Shown in pieces: positions 17,391 through 24,078 of a stretch of DNA of 64,000 bases. The DNA is from Wocania ichthyoenteri Th78 (GTDB taxonomy: Bacteria > Bacteroidota > Bacteroidia > Flavobacteriales > Flavobacteriaceae), in the NCBI RefSeq assembly GCF_000789235.1, contig NZ_KN525716.1:2772100-2836099 (forward strand), written 5' to 3'. The notes under the pieces are model-generated. The model worked only from the letters and a program-made list of their open reading frames with translations, did no database searches and was not told where the DNA came from. Numbering within the stretch: the first letter of the stretch is position 1; every line of letters begins with the position of its first letter. The position numbers were made by a program, and so were the translations under genes.

Positions 17391-17575
17391 CAGCACATTT
17401 CCTTTAATTCCGTTGCTCTACATTACAGGAAAAGAGCTTCACTAACAGAAGTCTTGGACACAATTCCAAAGTTTTAGATTTCCACTTCGCTTAATCCTGA
17501 CTAATCCCAAAACTTTGGGAGTAGGAACGCTATATTCCCAATATAAAACTTTGAAATAACGTCCGCTTAATAGGG
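17391..17575 (+). repeat. Structured leader repeat A, copy 1 (noncoding)
   Basis: This noncoding stretch is closely matched at 21679-21850: both contain CACATTTCCTT, ATTCCGT, AAAGAGCTTCA, GTCTTGGACA and GGAAC in the same order. A hairpin lies at 17505-17520 (TCCCAAA/TTTGGGA), enclosed by TCCT/AGGA at 17495-17498 and 17523-17526. Copy 2 has a hairpin of different sequence at the same place. It lies upstream of leader repeat B and the ParB-like gene. No ORF is convincing here. The function is unknown; a structured promoter or RNA leader is inferred. Confidence 0.65.
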
Positions 17576-17589
17576 AGAGATATCTATAT

Positions 17590-17753
17590 CAATATTGGTA
17601 CAAAGATAAACTCGCAAAATATTCTCATCAAAAGACTACGGCATAAAGCCAACGCTTCGCCAACAACTCATTTATTCCGTTTCCTTTTGAGCAGAAATTT
17701 TGTCTTCCGTTTGGGTTCTGCAAAAATATTGTTTAATCTAAAATTTAAGTATT
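17590..17753 (+). repeat. Leader repeat B, copy 1, directly upstream of the ParB-like gene
   Basis: About 165 bp ending at the start codon at 17754. It matches 19642-19808 throughout, including the block CAAAAGACTACGGCATAAAG, then TTATTCCGTTTCCTTTTGAG, CTTCCGTTT and AATATTGTTTAATC. Both copies end at an ATG, so they are leaders of two different genes, not duplicated coding sequence. The element probably holds the promoter and 5' untranslated region. Confidence 0.75.
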
Positions 17754-19550
17754 ATGACAACAACAGCAAGTACTACAAGTAAAAACGGAAAGGCAAAAAC
17801 CACCGTTAAAAATGAGGTCAAAAAGAAATTGACACAAAGCGCCATTGGACTTCAAGTTCAAGAGCTAAGTATTGGAAGGATTATCCCAGACCCAATGCAA
17901 CCAAGAAAATCCTTTAACGAGGAAGCACTTAAGCAACTATCTGAAAGCATCGAAGAACACGGTGTCCTACAACCAATTACAGTACGAAAATCTGGAAAAG
18001 ATTACATCATTGTAATGGGAGAACGTAGGTATCGTGCAAGCAAATTAGCGAAAAAGAAAACAATTCCGAGTATCGTAAGGGAATATGATAATAATGATGT
18101 TTTGGAAATTCAAATTATTGAAAATCTGCAAAGACAAGATGTTGAACCTACCGAAGAAGCCGAAGCGGTAGTATTCCTAAGCGAAAAATATTCGCCAAGG
18201 GAGATTTCAAAACGGTTGGGGAGAACAGAAAACTTTGTAAGGCAACGTTTAAAATTAGCAGGTCTAATTGAAGGTTTTAAAACATTTGTTCGTAATGGCG
18301 AAATGACTATTTCATTAGGAGTAGGTGTTGCGCTTTTCGAGCCAGAGGAACAGCAAATGATGCTGGAAACAATGGGAGAGAGTTTTAACACACATCAAAT
18401 TAATCAGATGATTAAGAACCAGACCTACGATTTGGAAAAAGCACCTTTTGATGTAATCGATGAAAAATTGATTACCAAAGTTGGTGCCTGTACAACATGT
18501 CCGTTCAACGCAATAAATCAAGGTAATTTGTTTGGCGATGGCAAAATGGTATGTACAAAATCAGCCTGTTATGAAATGAAGAAAAGCAAGTCGTTTTTGA
18601 ATTTGATTGAGAAATCGAAGAAAGAGAATGTGCTTTTGATTCCTGAAATTCGCAAGTATTGGGCTGATGACGACAACAATCAGCTTATTATATCGCAATT
18701 GGAACAAAACGGATTGAAAGTTTACCTTCTGGATGATGTTGAAATAATCGAAGAGCCAATTGAGCCTACAATAGAAGCAATTAAGACAGAATACCAACAT
18801 TACGACTATTCTGAAGAGGAGCTAAAAACTGAACTAGAAGAAGCGATTGAGAATTACAAGGAAGAGTTGGAAACATATAATTACGCAAAGGAAAATGGAT
18901 TTGTAGATGGTGTTATGTTTCATCCAAAAACGTACCTAAATAAAGTAATTTTTGTGAAGATAAAAGAAGATTCAAAAACGGAAAATTCTACATATTCTGA
19001 GCCGATAGCCAATAGAAAAATGGCCGATTGTACACCAGAAGAACAAATCGTGAAAATCAACGAAAGGGAAATCCGTAAAAGACACATTGAGCATAACAAG
19101 CAGTTTGAGGATATGGTTCAGATGATTCGTCAAACCGATTATATTGAAAAGAAGAAAGCGCTTTCGGTAGATGAGATGGTGGCTTTCTCATTAACCTTAT
19201 TTGAAAATAATGTGGACTATGTAGGTCGACAAAAACACTTTTCAAAATTATTAGGCAACACATCCAAGATGACTGATGTGGAAACTGTCGAGAATTTCAA
19301 AAAGAATTTCAAAAAGGAAACCTTTTATAAGTTGATTCGGTACATTCTTACCAAGCAAGTACATTTTGGCGAAAGCAATCATGTTAATAACCTGACAAAC
19401 ATTTCATTCTACAATGCGATGCAAGGGTATTATAAAACCAAAATTGCCAATATTGAAAAGGAATATGTAGAAGAGAGAAACAAGCGTGAAACACGTTTGA
19501 AAGAGCGAATAGGAAATCTTGAAAAGAAAATTCAGGAATTAAACGATTAG
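17754..19550 (+). CDS. ParB/Spo0J-family protein of the ICE leading region
   Basis: 598 residues. The N-terminal ParB/sulfiredoxin-like domain (about 35-130) has PMQPRKSF, GVLQPITVR and the signature GERRYRA, followed by a helix-turn-helix middle domain (about 140-220) with REISKRLGRTENFVRQRLKLAG. A four-Cys element, CTTCPFN...CTKSACYEM (about 246-275), suggests a zinc site not present in classical ParB. The C-terminal part is charged and coiled-coil-like, ending EKKIQELND. No ParA partner is visible. Plasmid leading regions encode ParB-like proteins near ssb, which fits the genes here. A role in element maintenance or anti-defence on entry is inferred. Confidence 0.85.
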   Translation: MTTTASTTSKNGKAKTTVKNEVKKKLTQSAIGLQVQELSIGRIIPDPMQPRKSFNEEALKQLSESIEEHGVLQPITVRKSGKDYIIVMGERRYRASKLAKKKTIPSIVREYDNNDVLEIQIIENLQRQDVEPTEEAEAVVFLSEKYSPREISKRLGRTENFVRQRLKLAGLIEGFKTFVRNGEMTISLGVGVALFEPEEQQMMLETMGESFNTHQINQMIKNQTYDLEKAPFDVIDEKLITKVGACTTCPFNAINQGNLFGDGKMVCTKSACYEMKKSKSFLNLIEKSKKENVLLIPEIRKYWADDDNNQLIISQLEQNGLKVYLLDDVEIIEEPIEPTIEAIKTEYQHYDYSEEELKTELEEAIENYKEELETYNYAKENGFVDGVMFHPKTYLNKVIFVKIKEDSKTENSTYSEPIANRKMADCTPEEQIVKINEREIRKRHIEHNKQFEDMVQMIRQTDYIEKKKALSVDEMVAFSLTLFENNVDYVGRQKHFSKLLGNTSKMTDVETVENFKKNFKKETFYKLIRYILTKQVHFGESNHVNNLTNISFYNAMQGYYKTKIANIEKEYVEERNKRETRLKERIGNLEKKIQELND

Positions 19551-19567
19551 CTTTTGTTGTTGGAAGT

Positions 19568-19602
19568 AAGGGTCAGCATTCGTGCTGGCTCTTATTTTTT
19601 TT
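19568..19602 (+). terminator. Rho-independent terminator after the ParB-like gene
   Basis: AAGGGTCAGCA (19568-19578) pairs, with two G-U pairs, with TGCTGGCTCTT (19583-19593) around a TTCG tetraloop; a T-rich run follows to 19602. It begins 18 bp after the stop codon. Confidence 0.85.
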
Positions 19603-19641
19603 ATATAGTATTCATGAAAATGGGTAAGTAGAAAGTATTCA

Positions 19642-19808
19642 ATCAATATCAGCGCAAAGGTAAACTCGTAAAATACACCCATCAAAAGACTACGGCATAA
19701 AGCCTACCCATCATCCAACGCTTATTTATTCCGTTTCCTTTTGAGCTGTGATTTTAGCTTCCGTTTAGGTACTGCTCAAATATTGTTTAATCAAAAAATC
19801 TTAGAATT
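19642..19808 (+). repeat. Leader repeat B, copy 2, upstream of a 53-residue ORF
   Basis: This matches the leader at 17590-17753 along its whole length, with a shared block of about 24 identical bases around ACTACGGCATAAAGCC (19686-19705). It lies between a terminator and the next ATG, so it is likely an independent promoter/leader. A weaker third relative of the TTTATTCCGTTT part is seen around 21580-21605. Confidence 0.75.
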
Positions 19809-19970
19809 ATGAAACAAGTATCCGAAAAACCCGACATGACATTACAAGAAGCAGAAGAACATTATCAATTAAGTAGTGAAAAGTACGATGTAGATAGTGG
19901 AGAAAGTCATTTAGCGTATTACAGAGATAAGCATCCTTCAAATTATCAAGTATTATTAGATAGTGTTTAA
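19809..19970 (+). CDS. Small acidic unknown protein (53 residues) of the leading region
   Basis: The ORF runs from ATG at 19809 to TAA at 19968-19970, immediately after a long repeated leader that also precedes the ParB-like gene. The product begins MKQVSEKPDMTLQEAEEHYQ and is acidic and helical with no membrane segment. A dedicated leader and coding frame right up to the next gene support it as real. I do not recognise a family. Its place among genes facing oriT makes it a candidate early-entry factor, a guess from position only. Confidence 0.55.
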   Translation: MKQVSEKPDMTLQEAEEHYQLSSEKYDVDSGESHLAYYRDKHPSNYQVLLDSV

Positions 19971-19986
19971 TTTAAAATCTCACATC

Positions 19987-20532
19987 ATGGAAAATTTAAA
20001 AGTAGTTCAGTTCGATTTCGGTTTTGAACGTAAGCCGATATCAGCAAAAGATAAAGTTGTAAAACCAACTAAAAAGGATAAGAGTGATTTCGTTTTCGAT
20101 TTTATGGATTGTCTTGCAAGTCCAATCATAGTTTTTAAATCTGCATGGCAAGATACTATACCAAAAGATATACTTGGTAGAATCAAATTATCACGAATCA
20201 TTTGCTCAATGACAGGAGATAAAATGGCATCACTTACAGAGACTTTAGCCTATATGATGCCAAGAACTTATGAAGCACCCATGCAGACAGAATGGGCAAA
20301 CATTTATACATGGCTAGGACTTCAATATGCAATGCAGACCAAAAGTAAAGACCAATTAGAAGCTATGATTGAAATAGCACCAAAAGAACTGTCTGATTAT
20401 GAAAAAGGACTCTTAAAAAACCTGAGACTATGGATTTATGATAAACGAAGAAAAGCTCTAAAAGGTATTTTGAAAAAGAATAAAGTTTCAAAAGAAGATG
20501 GTATTTTAGATATTCAAGAGAAGCTGTTTTAA
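19987..20532 (+). CDS. Unknown leading-region protein (181 residues)
   Basis: Start at ATG 19987; an in-frame ATG at 19963 would overlap the preceding ORF and was not preferred. The product is soluble, with a Lys-rich N-terminal third and a helical core containing DFMDCLASPIIVFKSAWQDT and a Trp/Tyr-rich TEWANIYTWLGLQYAM. It ends in a basic Lys-rich segment (RRKALKGILKKNKVSKE), which could contact nucleic acid. I do not recognise the family and give no function. It is 16 bp after the 53-residue ORF and probably shares its transcript. Confidence 0.65.
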   Translation: MENLKVVQFDFGFERKPISAKDKVVKPTKKDKSDFVFDFMDCLASPIIVFKSAWQDTIPKDILGRIKLSRIICSMTGDKMASLTETLAYMMPRTYEAPMQTEWANIYTWLGLQYAMQTKSKDQLEAMIEIAPKELSDYEKGLLKNLRLWIYDKRRKALKGILKKNKVSKEDGILDIQEKLF

Positions 20533-20617
20533 TAATAAACATTTTCAATAAAAGTCATTTTATCTCTGCTTTTTTTACGTTATAACATTATATTTATAAT
20601 TCATAGAACAGTTCGAA

Positions 20618-21502
20618 ATGTTGACATATCATGGACTTATAGAATTAAGGGACAAACTCGCAAATAACGAGATTGGGCTAGAACTTGCAAAAGAAAAATG
20701 TTGGAGTGACTTCAAAGAAGGACAACGGTCTTGGCATACAAAAGATTGGAAGGATAGAAGGTCAAAATTCATTAAAGAAAAATGCGAAATATGTAGTAGT
20801 AAAGAAACATTAACGATACAGCATCTTTCCCACCCAAAAAAATATTCAGAATTTAAAAGAGAAATAATAAGAACTTATGCGAAGGATTACATAAACACTA
20901 ATCCAAACATTGATAAATCTGAATTTACTGCTCATATTCTAAAAAAATATGAATATGTCCCAATTCCTTTGTGCCCAAATTGTATGTGTAAAAATCCCAG
21001 CGAAAGGGTAAGGAAAATTCCAAAATATCGTTGTGCGGATTGTAAGCACGAATTTGAAGAAGCGATTTATAGGTCGGAAATCGAACTTATTTCTATTTTT
21101 TATCAGGATGAGGATGCATATGAAGTTCGAGATAAGTGTTTTATTTCAAAAGATAAATGGAGAAACAAACACAACCTATCAAATATTCGGTATTGGTTGC
21201 AAAGAGAATTAGCAAAAAATAAAGATTCTGAAACGATTGAAAAAAAGGCTTTTTTACTTTATTTAAGCGACAACATTAAGTATCTGTCCTTTGAAGATAC
21301 AATAACGGCTTGCAAAAAATGTGCATCTAGTTTTGACTTACACAAAATGGAATTATGCCCCAAATGTAAAAAACATTATAAAGGCATTCAATATCCAACT
21401 TGTATACAATGTTTGCCAGAAGAAAAACGAAAAGCTGCGATGGAAAAAATTGAATTTGGTAAAGAATGGCAGGATATGCATAAAAGACTTGGAATAGACT
21501 AA
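20618..21502 (+). CDS. Multi-zinc-finger protein, HNH-like N-terminal part, unknown function
   Basis: 294 residues with at least four Cys pairs: CEIC (about 56-59), CPNC/CADC (about 118-139), CKKC and CPKC/CIQC near the C-terminus. The first pair is followed by TLTIQHLSHPKKY, which loosely recalls an HNH-type CxxC...H arrangement, but a full catalytic HNH motif is not evident. The other Cys pairs look like zinc ribbons. Its own promoter is likely, since 85 bp of AT-rich DNA precede it. It lies in the leading region among unknown genes. It could be a nucleic-acid-binding or nuclease-like protein. Confidence 0.6.
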   Translation: MLTYHGLIELRDKLANNEIGLELAKEKCWSDFKEGQRSWHTKDWKDRRSKFIKEKCEICSSKETLTIQHLSHPKKYSEFKREIIRTYAKDYINTNPNIDKSEFTAHILKKYEYVPIPLCPNCMCKNPSERVRKIPKYRCADCKHEFEEAIYRSEIELISIFYQDEDAYEVRDKCFISKDKWRNKHNLSNIRYWLQRELAKNKDSETIEKKAFLLYLSDNIKYLSFEDTITACKKCASSFDLHKMELCPKCKKHYKGIQYPTCIQCLPEEKRKAAMEKIEFGKEWQDMHKRLGID

Positions 21503-21678
21503 TATTGGAAGTAATAAAACGAGCAGCTAAGTCGTATAAAATTAATTGCTAGTACAAACCTACTTACGAAATTCCTCGCAAATTTTTTATTCGGTTTTTT
21601 GATTTGCTAAACCATCCAACTAATTATACAAACAAGCTGTTTGAAATAACCAGTAGAAATCAATTTTTATATCCCATT

Positions 21679-21850
21679 CAACACATTTCCTTCCATTCCG
21701 TAAAAACTGCATTCCAGAAAAAGAGCTTCATTAACAAAGGTCTTGGACATAATCCACACTTTTGACTTTTCATTCCGTTAACCCTTTCCGATTCTCTGGA
21801 AAGGAACACTTCATTACAAGTAAAAAGCGCGAATCAAGTCCGCCAAATAA
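21679..21850 (+). repeat. Structured leader repeat A, copy 2, upstream of ssb
   Basis: This aligns with 17391-17575. The hairpin at the equivalent place is CCTTTCC (21784-21790) with GGAAAGG (21799-21805), a different sequence from copy 1 but again a 7-bp stem just before or overlapping AGGAAC. Conserved structure with altered sequence argues for function. It sits in a gene-free stretch about 410 bp before the ssb start. Confidence 0.65.
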
Positions 21851-21966
21851 GTAAAAATGTATTTGCATTTTGTTCCACTTCCTATGATTTTGTATTTCAC
21901 AAAGAATTTAGAATCACTTCCGTAATCCAACACCGTCATACCTTTTTTTGACAGCAAAATAACAAC

Positions 21967-22036
21967 ATTCAGCTTTGAACGACAGCATAATCAGGCTCGT
22001 GCCTCGCACTTTTTATATGTCTAAACAAAGCTGAAT
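21967..22036 (+). other. Long-range inverted repeat in the gene-free stretch before ssb
   Basis: ATTCAGCTTTG (21967-21977) and CAAAGCTGAAT (22026-22036) are perfect 11-base arms around a 48-base loop that itself holds a small GGCTCGTGCC hairpin. This can be a protein-binding DNA structure or a folded RNA. The 21503-22081 stretch otherwise holds only repeat A copy 2 and no convincing ORF. Confidence 0.5.
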
Positions 22037-22081
22037 ATCGAAAGCACTAAGCAACAAAAAGAAGGTAACAGCGTCGGCTCT

Positions 22082-22216
22082 ATGGGAAGTAAATCTAAAA
22101 TGAATCTTATGAAATCTTACAAAATCAATAAAAAGGAAGCGGAACAAAAGTTAAAAAAACAAAAAAAGGAAAACGCTCTGGATATAATAAGTAAATCAAT
22201 AACAAAGCCTTTCTGA
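22082..22216 (+). CDS. Possible very small basic protein (44 residues)
   Basis: ATG at 22082, TGA at 22214-22216. The product is strongly Lys-rich and helical (KKEAEQKLKKQKKENAL) and ends 42 bp before the ssb start. It may be an RNA/DNA-binding peptide or chance. There is no recognised family. Internal ATGs at 22100 and 22109 are alternative starts. Confidence 0.35.
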   Translation: MGSKSKMNLMKSYKINKKEAEQKLKKQKKENALDIISKSITKPF

Positions 22217-22258
22217 ATGGTTCAGATAGGTCAATATTAATCTTTAAATTTTTTAATT

Positions 22259-22612
22259 ATGAGTACTCTAAGAAACAAAGTACAGTTAATTGGCAACGTG
22301 GGAAACGAGCCAGAAATCACAAACCTTGAAAGTGGAAAGAAAGTTGCGAAATTTTCAATCGCTACAAATGAATCTTATAAGGATTCTAAAGGCGAAAAAG
22401 TGACAAACACCCAATGGCACAATATTGTAGCATGGGGAAAGATTGCCGAAATCGTAGAGAAATATGTTGGCAAAGGAAAAGAAGTAGCACTTGAAGGCAA
22501 ATTAACCTCACGCTCTTATGAAACTAAAGAGGGAGAAAAAAGATACGTTACCGAAGTGGTCGTAGATGAAATTCTTCTTTTAGGAATTAAAGGCGATAAC
22601 GCTACGGAATAA
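22259..22612 (+). CDS. ssb: Single-stranded DNA-binding protein
   Basis: 117 residues forming one OB fold: MSTLRNKVQLIGNVGNEPEI at the start, then FSIATNESYKD, TQWHNIVAWGKIAEIVEKYVGKG and GKLTSRSYETKEGEKRYVTEVVVDEI, all standard SSB elements. It lacks the long acidic tail of chromosomal SSB, ending in KGDNATE, which is common for mobile-element copies. It coats the incoming single strand during conjugation and assists replication. It lies downstream of leader repeat A, faces the candidate oriT, and ends at a terminator. Confidence 0.93.
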   Translation: MSTLRNKVQLIGNVGNEPEITNLESGKKVAKFSIATNESYKDSKGEKVTNTQWHNIVAWGKIAEIVEKYVGKGKEVALEGKLTSRSYETKEGEKRYVTEVVVDEILLLGIKGDNATE

Positions 22613-22621
22613 TTGAAAATT

Positions 22622-22662
22622 AAAAGAGAGCGTTCCTGTGGAAAGATGCGCTCTCTTTTTCA
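22622..22662 (+). terminator. Rho-independent terminator after ssb
   Basis: AAAAGAGAGCG (22622-22632) and CGCTCTCTTTT (22649-22659) are complementary 11-base arms with a 16-base loop and a T-rich 3' side; it starts 10 bp after the ssb stop codon. Confidence 0.85.
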
Positions 22663-22689
22663 TTATTAATCTTATTAAATAGAATTACA

Positions 22690-23070
22690 ATGAATGATAA
22701 AGTTAACAAAATAAAAGCCGATTTGCAACATTTTTGTGGTACAGAAATGTTCTTTAAAATTCCATTAATTGGAACTCGTTTTACAGATGGATTAAAATAT
22801 TTAGCCAACGAAGCGGAATGCTTTTGGTTGATTACAGATGCATCCGTAATTGCAAAAAGTTTATCGAACAGAAGTGAATTTATTACCATCGATTTTAAAC
22901 GACTTTCTGAAAAGGAACAGTTTGAAAAGCAATGTGAAGCCATCATTAATTATAGTGATGGAAATGATAAAATTTTTGAAACGCACCGATATAATGTAAC
23001 CGATTTTCCTTTGGATGAATTGCGATTATTTTTTGTAGATAATACGCTGATGCTTCCAAGTGAATATTAA
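22690..23070 (+). CDS. DUF6876-like protein of unknown function
   Basis: 126 residues. The order FTDGLKYLANEAECFWLITDA in the middle and DFPLDELRLFFVDNTLMLPSEY at the end is the pattern I associate with the DUF6876 family, found on mobile elements of Bacteroidota and Proteobacteria; no biochemical function is known. It is soluble and mixed alpha/beta with no evident catalytic motif. It begins after the ssb terminator and precedes a 65-residue ORF by 11 bp. As part of the leading region it could act soon after entry into a recipient. Confidence 0.68.
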   Translation: MNDKVNKIKADLQHFCGTEMFFKIPLIGTRFTDGLKYLANEAECFWLITDASVIAKSLSNRSEFITIDFKRLSEKEQFEKQCEAIINYSDGNDKIFETHRYNVTDFPLDELRLFFVDNTLMLPSEY

Positions 23071-23081
23071 ATTTTTGAGAT

Positions 23082-23279
23082 ATGATTTATATTAAATTTC
23101 AAGATTTGAGTTCGGAAAAGCAAGAGGAACTTTTACAAGTTTCAAGAGAACACGTTACATATCTTTATGGAGATTCCATTAAAAAGTATGTTGACGAAAC
23201 TGGCGCAGATTATGATAGCCTGATAGACGAAGAAATGATTAAAAATTTATACACTTACAGTTATGTTTTTAACATTTAA
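23082..23279 (+). CDS. Small unknown protein (65 residues)
   Basis: This short acidic helical protein begins MIYIKFQDLSSEKQEELLQ and is followed by a strong terminator, supporting a real gene co-transcribed with the DUF6876-like gene 11 bp upstream. There is no recognised domain or membrane segment. Size, position and transcript organisation are all that can be said. Confidence 0.55.
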   Translation: MIYIKFQDLSSEKQEELLQVSREHVTYLYGDSIKKYVDETGADYDSLIDEEMIKNLYTYSYVFNI

Positions 23280-23306
23280 AAGATTTATAATTGAATTATT
23301 AACCCA

Positions 23307-23336
23307 GGACCTCTAATTATTTAGAGGTCTTTTTTG
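23307..23336 (+). terminator. Rho-independent terminator at the end of the leading region
   Basis: GACCTCTAA (23308-23316) and TTAGAGGTC (23321-23329) form a perfect 9-bp stem with a 4-base loop followed by seven Ts. It separates the leading-region genes from the candidate oriT. Confidence 0.9.
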
Positions 23337-23480
23337 TCATGTTATTTTATATTCTGCAACAAAAAGAGCCATTCCTTAAAGATACTTTTAAACTTCAAGA
23401 ATAACACTCTTAAAAAATCGAATTACAATTAGCAATCGTTAAAAAGCCATTACATTTTTGGATGAAATGGTATTTTTTTT

Positions 23481-23572
23481 GTCCAGCGAGCTGGACGAAA
23501 AGGAATAGCAAGAGGGTAACACGCTAGCGCGATGTTATATATATTGATTTGATATTCAATTCATTGAATATC
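23481..23572. other. Candidate origin of transfer (oriT), palindrome cluster
   Basis: In the 399-bp gene-free stretch before the mobilization genes three palindromes occur within 92 bp: GTCCAGC-GA-GCTGGAC at 23481-23496, CGCTAGCG at 23522-23529, and GATATTCAAT-TC-ATTGAATATC (10-bp arms) at 23551-23572. Between the first two is AAGAGGGTAACA, a possible nick-region sequence. Position next to the BfmA/BtgA-like and relaxase genes and hairpin density are typical of oriT. The nick site itself cannot be assigned. Confidence 0.55.
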
Positions 23573-23678
23573 AGTTGTTTATTTGGTTTTTGAACACTTA
23601 TTTGAATGGCTCTGTTCCAAAAAGTTTATTGAAAACCATGCGAAAAACACCGAAAACATTGAAAAAGTTTATTGAAAA

Positions 23679-24074
23679 ATGAAAGTTAAGGACAAATATG
23701 AATACGACTATTTAGCAATCAATTTAAAGCGCCATGTAGTAAAGCGTTTTCGTAAACTATCAAAAAAATTTGCTAAACCACAATCGGAAACTTTGGATGC
23801 CATGGTCGATTTTTTTGAATGGCACGGGTTCTCGCCATTTGATAAAAAAGAGCCAAGTCTTTTGATTGAACTATTAAAGAATCGTAAACGTACTGAAGCA
23901 GTAATTGCCATTATAAAAGACATTGAAAAGAACCATGATAAACCGACAACTGCAATGTTGCAATCTTTATTTATGGAGTTTGAACCAAAGAAAGAAAAAT
24001 TGATTTTAGAGAAAGAGGTCAAAGAGAAGGAAGTACTATTTGTAGAAAAAAATGATTCAAATAATCAATTATAA
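23679..24074 (+). CDS. BfmA/BtgA-family mobilization accessory protein
   Basis: 131 residues. The N-terminal half (YDYLAINLKRHVVKRFRKLSKKFAKPQSETLDAMVDFFEWHG) fits the ribbon-helix-helix-like DNA-binding part of Bacteroidetes BfmA/BtgA accessory proteins, which bind oriT and help the relaxase. The C-terminal part is charged and helical. It starts 106 bp right of the last candidate oriT palindrome and ends 4 bp before the relaxase ATG at 24079, so the two are likely co-translated. Confidence 0.78.
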   Translation: MKVKDKYEYDYLAINLKRHVVKRFRKLSKKFAKPQSETLDAMVDFFEWHGFSPFDKKEPSLLIELLKNRKRTEAVIAIIKDIEKNHDKPTTAMLQSLFMEFEPKKEKLILEKEVKEKEVLFVEKNDSNNQL

Positions 24075-24078
24075 TATT

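Noticed and set aside
17295-17753. Small ORFs in the leader DNA before the ParB-like gene
   Set aside because: No frame has family-like sequence, and the conservation seen is at the DNA/structure level, with length changes that break frames.
24052-24078. Earlier relaxase start at 24052
   Set aside because: It lies within the preceding mobilization gene; the ATG at 24079 gives the expected MYITITAQKLGG start.
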